Notes: generated by a model not told the origin, from the letters alone. DNA of 64,000 nucleotides from Streptomyces sp. SID8352 (GCF_009862265.1 NZ_WWGX01000043.1:285712-349711), one strand, 5' to 3'. Shown: positions 51,290-60,164, counted from the first letter of the stretch. Numbers and translations are program-made.

Positions 51290-52498
51290 TCAGGTGCGGG
51301 GTGACGGCTCCGCCACCGGAGCGGCCTGTGGCGCCCCGTCGGAGGAGGGCTTGCCGCGCCGGGCGATCAGGCTCCGGGCGATCTCGGCGGTGCCCAGGCC
51401 CAGCACGATGAACACGGCGCCGACCAGGCCGAGGTTGTACGCGCCGAAGAGGGAGATGCCGGCCGCGCCGGTGCCGCCGGAGGCGGAGACGCCGAGGTAG
51501 AGGGCGGCCGCGTTGAGCGCGATGCTCAGCGGGGCGCCGGCCGGGTTGATCTGGATGAGGCGGTGCTGCTGCGGCACGAGCACACCCCAGCCGCACAGGC
51601 CCCACACCACGAGGGCGAGGGCGGCGGTCACGGTGTTCCTGCTGCTCAGCGGGAGCAGCAGGAAGTTGAGGGCGGCGATGACGATGGCGCTGTTGATGAC
51701 GACCCGGCTGCCCAGCTTGTCGGTGAGCGAGCCGCCGCCCAGGTTGCCGAGCGTGGCGGCGATGCCCCAGATGAACAGCAGCACGGCGAGGGTCGTGCCG
51801 TTGCCGTCGGTCGCGCGGTCGAAGGAGATGGCGATGTACGTGTAGACGGTGTAGAGGCCCATGAGCACCAGCACCGTGGTGAGCAGGGTGAACACGATGC
51901 GGGTGTCGCGCAGCGGCGTGAGCCGCTGGCTCAGCTTGACCGGCGGCAGTGACGGGACGGCCGGCAGCATGGTCATGACGCCCACGGCCGCGACCAGGGC
52001 GAGCGCCACCACGAACCACATCGTGGTGCGCCAGTCGGACTGGCTGCCGATCACGGTGCCGATGGGCGCGCCGAGCGCGGTGGCGCCGCTGAGGCCGGCC
52101 ATCACGATGGCGAGGGCCTTGCCCCGCTTCTCCGGCGGCGCCAGGGTCGAGGCGGTCACGCTCGCGGTCGGGGTGAACATCGCGGCGCCGAGTCCCGCGA
52201 CCACCCGCGAGGCTACGACCAGGCCGAACGTGGGGAGCACGGCGGTCAGCACGTTGCCCAGGGCGAGTACGAGGAGGCCGCTGATCAGCAGTTGCTTGCG
52301 GGGCCAGTGCGCGGTCGCCGCCGCCATCACGGGGGAGAGCACCGCATACGAGAGCGCGAATACGGTGACGAGCTGCCCGGCGGCGCTGTTGCTGACGTTG
52401 AGGTCATCCGCGACATTGGGCAGGATTCCCGCCACGACAAAGCTGTCGGTACCGATTGCGAACGTCCCGAGAGCTAATACTAGGAGGCGGCTGTACAT
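51290..52498 (-). CDS. MFS transporter (DHA1 family, AraJ/CmlR-like)
   Basis: A 402-residue membrane protein with about 12 hydrophobic helices. LPNVADDLNVSNSAAGQLVT and RVVAGLGAAMFTPTASV are typical of DHA1 drug-efflux proteins; the motif-A loop is reduced. It is encoded first in the MFS-ligase-LLM unit, 68 nt before the ligase. It is the likely exporter of the cluster product and may give self-resistance. Transport direction and substrate are inferred from family and context. Confidence 0.9.
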   Translation of the reverse strand: MYSRLLVLALGTFAIGTDSFVVAGILPNVADDLNVSNSAAGQLVTVFALSYAVLSPVMAAATAHWPRKQLLISGLLVLALGNVLTAVLPTFGLVVASRVVAGLGAAMFTPTASVTASTLAPPEKRGKALAIVMAGLSGATALGAPIGTVIGSQSDWRTTMWFVVALALVAAVGVMTMLPAVPSLPPVKLSQRLTPLRDTRIVFTLLTTVLVLMGLYTVYTYIAISFDRATDGNGTTLAVLLFIWGIAATLGNLGGGSLTDKLGSRVVINSAIVIAALNFLLLPLSSRNTVTAALALVVWGLCGWGVLVPQQHRLIQINPAGAPLSIALNAAALYLGVSASGGTGAAGISLFGAYNLGLVGAVFIVLGLGTAEIARSLIARRGKPSSDGAPQAAPVAEPSPRT

Positions 52499-52600
52499 GC
52501 CTTGACTCCACTTCGAATACCAAAGGTTCGATGAGCTTCATACTATGACGCGCCTCACGTTGGGTGTCAAGATAACTCGCTGACCTGCGGCAATGGCGAA

Positions 52601-52643
52601 GCCTCGCCTCGGCGTCAGTGGGGGATACGCCGGGGCGAGGCTC
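52601..52643. terminator. Strong hairpin between luxR-type and MFS genes
   Basis: AGCCTCGCC (52601-52609) pairs with GGCGAGGCT (52635-52643), and CGGCGT (52611-52616) pairs with ACGCCG (52628-52633). The loop is 11 nt. It follows the luxR-type gene and precedes the MFS promoter (52499-52600, AT-rich). Confidence 0.75.
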
Positions 52644-52689
52644 GGTGGAGGGGGGTGAGCGGCAGGGAAAGGGGGGCGGGTTCGCGCCG

Positions 52690-53046
52690 TTATCCCGCGG
52701 CCAGCCCCCTGTCCGACTGGCGGTGGGAGAGCGACACGAGGCCGACCTGGAGTCGGGACTCGAGTTCCAGTTTCTCCATGATGCGGGCCACGTGCGCCTT
52801 GACCGTGCGTTCGGTCACGCGCATGCGCGATGAGATGGCGCGATTCGAGAGGCCGGAGCCGAGGAGGTGGAACACCTCGGACTCGCGGCAGGAAAGGAGG
52901 CGGACTCTCGCGAGGGAGTCCGACCAGTCGGGGTCGATGTCCCGGTCGGTCCGGAAGCGATGGGAGACATCCCGCAGCACAGGTCGTTCCGCAGTCCCGT
53001 GGGGGGAGGTCCTCGGACGTCGATTTTGAAGATTCACAGAGTCCAT
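52690..53046 (-). CDS. Small single-domain LuxR-type (HTH) regulator
   Basis: A 118-residue protein with only a C-terminal GerE/LuxR HTH (residues ~55-110: LLSCRESEVFHLLGSGLSNRA, RMRVTERTVKAHVARIMEKL). There is no receiver, LAL ATPase or ligand domain, so regulation may be by expression level or partner binding. I chose the ATG at 53046, after AAGGATCC; the longer frame to 53163 would read through an inverted repeat (53060-53084) that looks like an operator. It lies at the right edge of the polyketide cluster and is the best candidate pathway regulator with the TetR. Confidence 0.82.
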   Translation of the reverse strand: MDSVNLQNRRPRTSPHGTAERPVLRDVSHRFRTDRDIDPDWSDSLARVRLLSCRESEVFHLLGSGLSNRAISSRMRVTERTVKAHVARIMEKLELESRLQVGLVSLSHRQSDRGLAAG

Positions 53047-53059
53047 CAATGGATCCTTA

Positions 53060-53084
53060 AACCAACCTCGATGACCGTTTGGTT
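53060..53084. promoter_or_regulatory. Inverted repeat before luxR-type gene
   Basis: AACCAA (53060-53065) and TTGGTT (53079-53084) form an inverted repeat centred 26 bp before the chosen luxR start, in a markedly AT-rich stretch. It is a candidate autoregulatory site. Confidence 0.45.
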
Positions 53085-53999
53085 GTGATGTTACATCGGG
53101 GACTGTCTTTGCACTCAAGATCAAGATTCGCCCGTTCGACCGGAATTCAACCGTTGGTTCCATGGTGCGAAAGGGGCATTTGGGGTATTTTTCCGCGAAT
53201 CAATCGACAAGATTCGAACCATCCCGCTCAAAAATATAGCCCTGGATTCACGTATGCATTGGCATCGGGGGCGATTTCAGGGCAGCTTTTGTCGAAAATT
53301 GACCAGAGTGATATTTGTCACGCACGGAGGCTGTATGGATATGGCACCCGGTGACATCGGACTCTCCTGGGGTGTGAGGGGAAGGCGTCGTGCGGTCCGC
53401 TCGGTGCGGGGGAGAAGCCCCTGGTGGGCGGGGTCCCGTCCGGCGGCACTCCGTGCCCGACAGGGTTGATGTGCGCCCGATCGTCCGGTGCCGAGCGTTG
53501 GTCGCGGCGGCGCCACCGGCGACGTTCAGGGCCCGCCCGGCGGGGGAGACCGGGGCGGGGTTGCGGTGCGGCGGGGTGCCGGGCCCGGGGCGCGCGGTCC
53601 GGGATCGGAGCCGGGCGGTGCGGGCGACCCCGGCGACGGATGCCCGCGCGGGCCGGCCCGGAGAGTGCCGCCGCGTCCCAGGTGGGAGGCGTCGGCGGCG
53701 CGGGCCGCGGACTGCCGGGAGCCCGACGGTCGGGGCGGTGGAGAGCGCGGCACGGCCGACGCCGGGGCCCGTTCGCCGGAAGGGGAGCGGCGGCGTTCTG
53801 AGCGGCCGTCCGGTCCCTCGTGGCCTCGCCCCTGCACGGAGGGGGCGTGGGTCGTCGGCGTCCCGGGGCCGGTGTTGCCCGCTCGCCGTCCTGTGCCGAA
53901 TCGGGGCGGGAAAAGGCCCATTGTGCAGTAACGAGTGCCCGGCGTCGAGTTCTGCCGAGTTAAATTGGTTGACACATATGATGCGGCTTGGAGGGATGA
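53085..53999. other. Gene-free region between divergent luxR- and tetR-type genes
   Basis: About 900 bp with no supportable gene. The left 260 bp (to ~53350) is strikingly AT-rich for this genome (e.g. GGGGTATTTTTCCGCG, AAAATATAGCCC), while 53390-53930 returns to very high GC with only random frames. The last ~60 bp before 54000 are AT-rich again and must hold the tetR promoter. It may hold multiple regulator sites or a degraded gene that I cannot identify. Confidence 0.55.
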
Positions 54000-54653
54000 A
54001 TGATCGACTCTGCCGTCGCTCTGCCTCAGGGACGCCGTCAGCGCAATAAGGCCAGAGTGCAGGAACGCCTCTTCGAGGCGGCCGTGGAGCTGATCGCGCG
54101 ACACGGCTACGACAACACCTCGATCGACGAGATCGCGGCACGTGCCGATGTGGCCCGGGGTACCTTCTTCAACTACTACCCGCGCAAGGACGACCTGATC
54201 TCTGAGTGGAGCGCCCGCCGCGGCACCGAGTTGCGCCGCTCGCTCGTCACGGAGGCCGGCGGACTGGAACCCGGGGACACGGTCAGCCGCTTCCACCGCT
54301 GCCTCGCCGCCCTCGTCGAACTGAACGAGGACCGACAGGAGGTCAACCGCTCCATGGTCACCGCCGCGGTACGGGCCGGCTGCCTGGGTGCCCGGGAGTC
54401 GGCCACCGCCGAGTTGTTCACCGCGATCCTCACGGACGGACAGGCCCGGGGGGAGATCGGCGAGGGCTTGGACCCCGACCGGCTGGGGCTGCTGCTCCGC
54501 GACGCCTACCTCGGCGTCCTGACCCGCTGGGCGGTGGGCGCCGAGCAGGACCATGCCTCGCTCTACCGGGAGCTGCACGAGGTCTTCAAGGTCTTCCTGA
54601 TCGGCGCGCTGCCCCGCACGGCCCACCGCGACTGCTGCCCACACACCGCCTGA
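54000..54653 (+). CDS. TetR family regulator
   Basis: A 217-residue regulator. The HTH (RRQRNKARVQERLFEAAVEL, then TSIDEIAARADVARGTFFNYYPRKDDLI) is standard; the C-terminal ligand domain is unremarkable and ends in CCPHTA. The start is fixed by GGAGGGATGAATG. It marks the right end of the polyketide cluster, and with the MFS exporter nearby it may sense the product. The downstream gap 54654-55148 has no gene; it contains a repeated CGCGCACCCGTACG unit around 54680-54720. Confidence 0.88.
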   Translation: MIDSAVALPQGRRQRNKARVQERLFEAAVELIARHGYDNTSIDEIAARADVARGTFFNYYPRKDDLISEWSARRGTELRRSLVTEAGGLEPGDTVSRFHRCLAALVELNEDRQEVNRSMVTAAVRAGCLGARESATAELFTAILTDGQARGEIGEGLDPDRLGLLLRDAYLGVLTRWAVGAEQDHASLYRELHEVFKVFLIGALPRTAHRDCCPHTA

Positions 54654-55148
54654 CGCCCCGCCGGAAGCCCCCCGCGCACTCGTAACGTTCGCGCACCCGT
54701 ACGCCCGCGCACCCGTACGTCCGTGCTCGCGCACGGCCGCGCCCTCCTGCGTGCGGGTGCGCACGGCGCCTGTCGCCGACTCCGCGGAGGGCCGTCCGGC
54801 GGCGCACCGGCTGAGCGGTGCTGCCGGTCGCGTCGTGGATGTGCCCCGTCGGCCGACCGGTGCCGCCGACACGGGAACCTCGGACCGCCACGGGCTTCCC
54901 TCCGCACCGCCGGAACGCCCGTCGGCCCTCCGCGCGGACGGGTGAACGCGGAGCCCGCGGCCCGGATCCGGCCCCAACCCGCTCCGGTTACGGTGCGGTC
55001 GGCGTTCCCGCGACACCAAGGGCCCGTCGCCGTGGGGCGTTCGGACCGGGTCGGCCGGCGCCGCCCCGGGCCGGGGTGGCGGTCGGCATCGTTGAGTCCC
55101 GGACCCGGGTCAGAGGTCCCCGTTCCCGGGCACGGCACGGTTCCGGAC

Positions 55149-55958
55149 TCAGGCGCTGTCCCGTGCTTCCCAGACGACCGCCTCGACCGTCGCATCGGTG
55201 AAGAGGTCACCCATGTCGGTGATCGTCAGGGCGGCGACGCGTCCCGTCTGCGTCCTGAGGCACAGCACGCTCTCCCGCGTCACCTCGGCCGTGTACGACC
55301 CGTGCGTCGCGAGCCGCTCGACGCACTCCTTCCTGCCGGGCGTTCCCGGCCCCGGCCACGGCGCCACGTCGGGACCGCCGGACCGACCGCCGAACAGCGA
55401 GCCGCTGGTGGTGAACAGCACGGCGTCGTAGGACGCGTCGGTGCTCTGCTCCGGTGGGACGGAGTCGAGGTCCACCCCGGCCGTCCCGATGCGGAGTTCT
55501 CCCCGCCACCGAACGGGACTGACACCGCTCCGGGGTACCGTCGAGGCCGTCGGCGCCGTCCGCGCGGTCGGCGGGGTGTCGTCAGCGGGGCCGGAGGGAG
55601 GAGGGGCCTGCGTGGGAGTGGCGGCGGGGTCCTGGCTCGTGACGGAGCCCGGCGGCGGTGCGGCGCCCCGCTCGTTCTCCCCCCAGGGGCCGTACGACTT
55701 GACCGCGAACGCGGTCCCCCCGATCAGCGCGGCGAGGCAGACCGCCGCCAGGAGGAACCCCGCCCCGTTCCACACGGCCGCCCCGGCCCTGGCGCCGGGG
55801 GCCGCAGGCAGGGGAGGAGGGTACGGAGGCGGCGGACTGGGGGCCTGGTAGACGTTCACCTGATGGCCGTTCCGCCCGATCTGCAGAGCGGCGTCCCCGT
55901 CGAAGCTGTTGTGGGACCCCTGGCCGGTTGCTTCGGGATCAGGCGTGGGCCCTGTCAT
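55149..55958 (-). CDS. Membrane-anchored protein with N-terminal amyloid-like motif
   Basis: 269 residues. N-terminal motif HNSFDGDAALQIGRN (16-30) continues to HQVNVYQA. A Pro-rich linker follows (PSPPPPYPPPLP), then a single membrane helix (~66-86), a Thr/Pro-rich stalk and a C-terminal extracytoplasmic domain (~145-269) with two Cys (KECVERL, SVLCLRT). The domain is not recognised. The upstream gene, overlapping by ATGA, encodes a protein ending in a matching motif (HNVFHGPTALQVGDN). Nine of 15 positions are identical, and the L-Q-[VI]-G core resembles RHIM-like and bacterial amyloid signalling motifs. A sensor or effector anchored at the membrane is inferred. Confidence 0.75.
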   Translation of the reverse strand: MTGPTPDPEATGQGSHNSFDGDAALQIGRNGHQVNVYQAPSPPPPYPPPLPAAPGARAGAAVWNGAGFLLAAVCLAALIGGTAFAVKSYGPWGENERGAAPPPGSVTSQDPAATPTQAPPPSGPADDTPPTARTAPTASTVPRSGVSPVRWRGELRIGTAGVDLDSVPPEQSTDASYDAVLFTTSGSLFGGRSGGPDVAPWPGPGTPGRKECVERLATHGSYTAEVTRESVLCLRTQTGRVAALTITDMGDLFTDATVEAVVWEARDSA

Positions 55959-56386
55959 CTCGACCCACCGAAACTGTTGAACTGGGAGGGGTTGTCCCCG
56001 ACTTGGAGGGCCGTGGGGCCGTGGAAGACGTTGTGCCCCACGGTGGGCCCGCTCCACTCGCCCCGTCCTGGCCGGGACGCGTACTGGGCCAGGGCCTCCC
56101 GGAGCAGCTCGGCGAAGGCGGCGTCGCGGTCGATCGCGTCCTTGAGGGCGAACCGCAGCCACTGCTGGGTCTCGGGCGTCGGCTCGGTGCGTCCGGCCGA
56201 GGCCTCTTCGTCCAGACGGGCCAGGGCGGTCTCCTGGCCGAGCTTTTCGCTGACCACCGTGTGCACCCGGTCCATCGCCGCGTCCAGGGCGCGGTCCACC
56301 TCCTGGTCGGCCTGCTCCCCCACCCGGCGCGCCTTGCGAGCCGCCCATGCGAACAGGCAGCCGATCGCGATCTCCACACCTGTCAT
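55955..56386 (-). CDS. Helical protein with C-terminal amyloid-like motif (Bell-like candidate)
   Basis: 143 residues. Residues 1-110 are predicted to be mostly helical, beginning with a short hydrophobic helix (VEIAIGCLFAWAA) and heptad-like Ala/Glu-rich helices. The C terminus (118-143) holds HNVFHGPTALQVGDN followed by PSQFNSFGG. This layout, a small helical domain plus a short C-terminal beta-arch motif shared with the next gene, is like the bacterial Bell-domain/amyloid-motif proteins described in actinobacteria. The assignment is tentative. The ATG at 56386 is chosen because the upstream extension is random. The two genes overlap by ATGA. Confidence 0.65.
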   Translation of the reverse strand: MTGVEIAIGCLFAWAARKARRVGEQADQEVDRALDAAMDRVHTVVSEKLGQETALARLDEEASAGRTEPTPETQQWLRFALKDAIDRDAAFAELLREALAQYASRPGRGEWSGPTVGHNVFHGPTALQVGDNPSQFNSFGGSR

Positions 56387-56661
56387 CCTGTCCCCCTGCA
56401 GCGCCAACTGACGGTCAATCAGACGGTACCCCGGTGGGAGGCGCGGACACAGACACCGGAAGGAAATCGCCCCGCGACAGCGGCGGCCCGTACCCGCGGC
56501 GAGGTGGGCGATCGGACCGACCTCGGCGGAACGCGACGGGACTCCGGCGGCCCGCGACGGACAGTGGCGTGTTCCCGTGAACAACTCGGGTCGGAGTGTT
56601 CAGGGACGCATCGCCTCAACGGTGCCCTTGGCGACGGCGAGGATCGGTGAGAGGCAGTCTC

Positions 56662-56989
56662 GTGTCAGTGACGCGCACCGGGGTGGCCACCGGAGCCGCC
56701 GAGCCCGAACCGTGCGGGCTGCCGGAGCATCCCGACTGCGGGATCCTTGACGTCCTCGACCGGCTCGGGGGCACGCGATCGGGTTCTGGTCGTCGTCGAG
56801 AGGGCCGGGGGACCGTGGCGCTTCCGCCAACTCCGGCGCGCCGTCGAGGGAATCTCCCGGCGCATGCCGACCCTCACGGTGCGCCGGCCGGAGCGGGACG
56901 GCCGGGTGCCGAGGAAGGTGTACCCGGCCGTGCCCGCTCTGGTCGACCACCGCCTCACCGGGACCGGCGCGCCCGGAGCACGCACCTGA
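56662..56989 (+). pseudogene. Frameshifted HxlR family regulator
   Basis: Two plus-strand frames together make most of an HxlR winged-helix protein. The first, from GTG 56662, reads ...CGLPEHPDCGILDVLDRLGG. The second picks up after about 56770 as RDRVLVVVERAGGPWRFRQL, then RRAVEGISRRMPTLTVRR and RDGRVPRKVYPAVPALV. A single-base frameshift lies near 56770, where intact members have a D-K-W-S-like stretch. The C terminus is also shortened, ending soon after HRLTGTG. It is probably inactive unless frameshifting occurs. The remainder of the gap 56387-57037 holds nothing else. Confidence 0.75.
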
Positions 56990-57037
56990 CGCCGCCCGGC
57001 CGCCCTACGGGCGACGACGGCGATCGCCGGACAGGAC

Positions 57038-57925
57038 CTAGCCAGGCCGGACCGCCAACCGGTCCAGCGCCTCCAGGAGTCCGGGAAGCTCGGGGCCCCG
57101 CCCCACGGGGAGTATCCGCCCGGGTTCCTCGTCCAGCAGGACGAAGGCGATGTCATCGGTCCGTGCCACGAGGGACCAGCCGGGACCGTCGGCCCTTACG
57201 GTCCTGGCACCACCGGTCGCGAACGAGGACCGCACCCGGCCCGGCGGCGGAGGCGCGGTGACATAGGCACGGGCCTCGGCGAGCACCCGCCGTACCCCCG
57301 CGTGCCCGCCCGCCCCGGGCCGGCCGCCGGGGGCCGCCCCGTTCCGTACGGCCTCCGCCTCCTTCGTGGCCTCGGGCACCGCCCCGCTTCCGCTGCCCGC
57401 GTCCGGCGCCATGAAGTCCGCGTCGTCGACCTGGCTCCGCCACCGCGACCACTGCACGGCGATCTCATCGGCTCCCAGCCGCCGCTGCCCGGGCCCCCAG
57501 ACCTCGATGTCCGGCGGTGCCAGCGCGGGCCGCCCGCTCACCCACGGATCGGGGTCGTGCGGCGCGGGGACGCCGGGAGCCGCCACCGCGACGGCCAGGG
57601 GCCAGCCCGGGAGCGAGGCCACCACGGAGTGCTCGTCCGGCGACAGGTCGTACCCCAAGCCGCAGTCCCAGGACGCCACGGCCACGGCGACCAAGGGCAC
57701 ATCGTCGACGACGACCGTCCACCGCGCCCCTTCGCCGTCCTGGCCCAGCACCAGCCCGTATCCCCCGCCCCTCGCGGACAGGTCCAGCGCGCCGCACGCC
57801 TCCGGGTAGTCGTCGCCCAGCACACCCGGGAACTGGGCGGGCGTCAGCAGCACCGCGGTGAGCACGTACAGCGCGCCGTCCGCCTCCGTGCGGGAGTCCA
57901 GGGGTTCCTCTTCTGGCCCGGCCAT
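57038..57925 (-). CDS. Hypothetical protein
   Basis: A 295-residue acidic protein I do not recognise. There are no membrane segments, signal peptide or Cys motifs. Two regions look folded: ~20-175 (VLTAVLLTPAQFPGVLG ... VAVAVASWDCGLGYDLSP) and ~215-295 (RRVLAEARAYVTAPPPPG ... WSLVARTDDIAFVLL), separated by a Gly/Ala/Glu-rich linker. The end (LPGLLEALDRLAV) resembles the close of immunity or SUKH-like proteins only loosely, and I make no claim. Coding is supported by normal codon use and length. The upstream gap 57926-58280 holds no other gene. Confidence 0.65.
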   Translation of the reverse strand: MAGPEEEPLDSRTEADGALYVLTAVLLTPAQFPGVLGDDYPEACGALDLSARGGGYGLVLGQDGEGARWTVVVDDVPLVAVAVASWDCGLGYDLSPDEHSVVASLPGWPLAVAVAAPGVPAPHDPDPWVSGRPALAPPDIEVWGPGQRRLGADEIAVQWSRWRSQVDDADFMAPDAGSGSGAVPEATKEAEAVRNGAAPGGRPGAGGHAGVRRVLAEARAYVTAPPPPGRVRSSFATGGARTVRADGPGWSLVARTDDIAFVLLDEEPGRILPVGRGPELPGLLEALDRLAVRPG

Positions 57926-58280
57926 CCCAGCCTCCCCATCGGTTGTCCAACGGCGCGCACCCTAGTGCGACCGGACCCCCTTGTCACGGCCTTCGCACCG
58001 GCCCGAACCGGGTCCCTGCCCGCCGCGGACCCGACGGGACGAGGGGAGACCGGGCGGGCCCTGCCCCGGTGACACGTCGCCCCTCACCACCCGGCCCCGT
58101 CGGAGACCACCGGGTCCGCCACGGCGAGCGCGTGTGCCCCCTCGTGTTCAGCCCCCGCCCGGGTACGACCGACGAGATCCGGCACGCCGGGCACGATCAC
58201 CGGTGGGTGACCGGACGGCCCGTCATCTACCGTAATCCACTATGGAGTTACTGCTTCGACGGCGGAAGGGAACGGCGACC

Positions 58281-59177
58281 GTGAAGCGATATGAACGGCT
58301 GCGACAGATCCGACGGATGGACCCGCGGCGCGACGCGTCCGAGATCTACCGGCTCACCTCGGCGTACGAGTTCCCCTGGGACTTCACCCGAGCCCTGGAA
58401 CTCGCCCTCTACCGCACCTATGCCGTCCCCAGCATCGGCCGCCTGCTGGCCGAGACAGCGGAACTCACGGACCGCACCCAGAAGCGCTACGACGACACCA
58501 CCCTGCTCCTCGACGCCGTCGTCGAACACGGCTTCGGCAGCGAGCAGGGCCGCACGGCGATCCGCCGCATCAACCAGATGCACCGCAGCTACGACATCAC
58601 CAACGACGACATGCGCTATGTGCTCTGCACCTTCGTCGTGACCCCCAAACGTTGGATCGACGCCTTCGGATGGCGGAGGCTCTCCCGCCACGAGACCACC
58701 GCCTGCGCCATTCACTATGGCACCCTCGGCCGGCACATGGGTATCAGGGACATCCCTGAGACCTACGACGACTTCGAGGCGTGCCTCGACGCCTACGAAG
58801 AGGCCCACTTCGGCTGGGACGAGGGCGCCCGAAGGGTGTCGGACGCCACCCTCGACCTCATGACGTCCTGGTATCCGCGCCCCCTGGCCCCCGTGTTGCG
58901 CACCGGGACGCTGGCCCTGCTCGACGACCACCTGCTGCGCGCCTTCCGCTACACCCCGCCGAGCCCCGCCACCCGCGCGGTCGTGCGTGGCGCGGTACGG
59001 CTGCGCGGGCGCGCCGTCCGGTTGCTTCCACCGCGCCGGACCCCCCACCACGCCCGGCAGAACTGGGAGGTCAAGGGCTATCCGAACGGCTACCGGCTGG
59101 CCGATCTCGGTACCCGCCCGGTCCCGGGAACGGGCGGCTGCCCCGTGCGGCACCTCGACACGTCGGCCACCGAGTAG
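58281..59177 (+). CDS. Oxygenase MpaB family (DUF2236) protein
   Basis: 298 residues from the GTG at 58281, which follows GGAAGGGAA; a longer reading from 58242 is possible. Motifs typical of the MpaB/rubber-oxygenase catalytic family include RRMDPRRDASEIYRL, SAYEFPWDFTRALELALYRT, LDAVVEHGFGSEQGRTAIR and INQMHRSYDITNDDMRYVL. Relatives (Lcp, MpaB) bind b-type haem and cleave polyprenyl double bonds, but most actinobacterial members are uncharacterised. The C terminus ends inside a 19-bp direct repeat (59154-59172 and 59186-59204), so its last residues may be altered by duplication. Confidence 0.85.
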   Translation: MKRYERLRQIRRMDPRRDASEIYRLTSAYEFPWDFTRALELALYRTYAVPSIGRLLAETAELTDRTQKRYDDTTLLLDAVVEHGFGSEQGRTAIRRINQMHRSYDITNDDMRYVLCTFVVTPKRWIDAFGWRRLSRHETTACAIHYGTLGRHMGIRDIPETYDDFEACLDAYEEAHFGWDEGARRVSDATLDLMTSWYPRPLAPVLRTGTLALLDDHLLRAFRYTPPSPATRAVVRGAVRLRGRAVRLLPPRRTPHHARQNWEVKGYPNGYRLADLGTRPVPGTGGCPVRHLDTSATE

Positions 59178-59204
59178 AGGGCGGTCTCGACACGTCGGCC
59201 ACCG
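59154..59204. repeat. 19-bp exact direct repeat at the end of the MpaB-type gene
   Basis: CTCGACACGTCGGCCACCG occurs at 59154-59172 and again at 59186-59204. The first copy encodes the last residues of the MpaB-type protein, and the second lies just past the stop. This looks like a short tandem duplication with a 32-bp period. Confidence 0.9.
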
Positions 59205-59368
59205 GCCCAAGGCGGTGCCGTGCCTCCTCACCGATCCCGCCCGGCGGAGCGGCCGAGGAGGCGCGGACCGGCACGGCGGGCGGCGCTCACCCGCGCGGGG
59301 AACCGCCTCATGGCCGGGTTGCTGCGCGTTGCATGGCGCCGCACACCGCCCGGACGGGCGGCCCGGCG

Positions 59369-59968
59369 TCAGTGCTCCCGGGAGGCCAGCACCAGAAAGC
59401 GTGTCTCCTCATCCGTGTACGACGTCATCCGCCACCCGGAACGCTCCAGCAGGCGGCGCAGAACCGGTTGGGCGCGCAGGTCGTCCGGCGTGAGCCGCCG
59501 CCCGTGCCGGGCCGCGAGCGCCGCCCGGCCGATGGGGTGGAACAGCGCCAGCGTCCCACCGGGGCGGGCGACCCGCGCGAGTTCCCGCAGCCCCTCGGCG
59601 GGATCCGGCAGGTGCGAGAGCAGCCCCGCGGCGAACACGGCGTCGAACGCCCCCGACCGCAGCGGCAGCGCCGTGACGTCGGCCAGCAGCAGGTGCCCCT
59701 CACGGTCCCGGCCGGCGCGCGCCGCCTCCCGGAGCATGGCGCACGTGAGATCGGCTCCGACGACCACACCGGACGGCCCCACCGCCGACCGCAGCGGCGG
59801 CAGCGCCCGGCCCGTGCCGCAGCCGGCGTCGAGCACCCGGCTCCCTCTCCGCAACTCCAGCCGGCCGATCGCGGCGGCGTAGGAGGGGCCGTCGTCGGGG
59901 AACCGGCGCTCCCAGCCGGCGGCACGGTCGCCGAAGAACTCCCGGACACGCGTGCGGTCGTCGCTCAT
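59369..59968 (-). CDS. Class I SAM-dependent methyltransferase
   Basis: A 199-residue methyltransferase. The SAM-binding motif I is VLDAGCGTGRALPPL, motif II VVVGADLTCAMLREAAR, then LLLADVTALPLRSGAFDAVFA and a conserved LLSHLPDPAEGLRELARVARPGGTLALFHP. The family (UbiE/methyltransf_11-like) acts on small molecules; the substrate is unknown. ATG 59968 is chosen, with an in-frame GTG upstream as an alternative. It is an isolated gene with no obvious partner. Confidence 0.88.
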   Translation of the reverse strand: MSDDRTRVREFFGDRAAGWERRFPDDGPSYAAAIGRLELRRGSRVLDAGCGTGRALPPLRSAVGPSGVVVGADLTCAMLREAARAGRDREGHLLLADVTALPLRSGAFDAVFAAGLLSHLPDPAEGLRELARVARPGGTLALFHPIGRAALAARHGRRLTPDDLRAQPVLRRLLERSGWRMTSYTDEETRFLVLASREH

Positions 59969-60164
59969 GTCCGCATGATCGCTCACCGGCTTCGGCGCCG
60001 TCGAGGGAGGGGACGGGGGCGGAGGCAAGGCCGGTCGTCGTCCCCTCCCCGCGACACGCCCACGACCGGCCGGATCACGTCCTTCCACCGCGTTCCTCGC
60101 TGTGCCGGACAGCCCCTGGTCCCCAGCGGGAACGGAACAAGGGCCAGTTGAGGCCGTTGCCGAC

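Noticed and set aside
53205..53230. GATTCGAACC, the complement of a tRNA T-loop, in an AT-rich gap
   Set aside because: The flanks do not form a T-stem, and no acceptor, D or anticodon arm can be folded around it.
53248..54141. A minus-strand frame of 297 codons between the luxR- and tetR-type genes
   Set aside because: It overlaps the tetR start and promoter, is mostly Arg/Pro-rich, and begins in sequence that is clearly regulatory.
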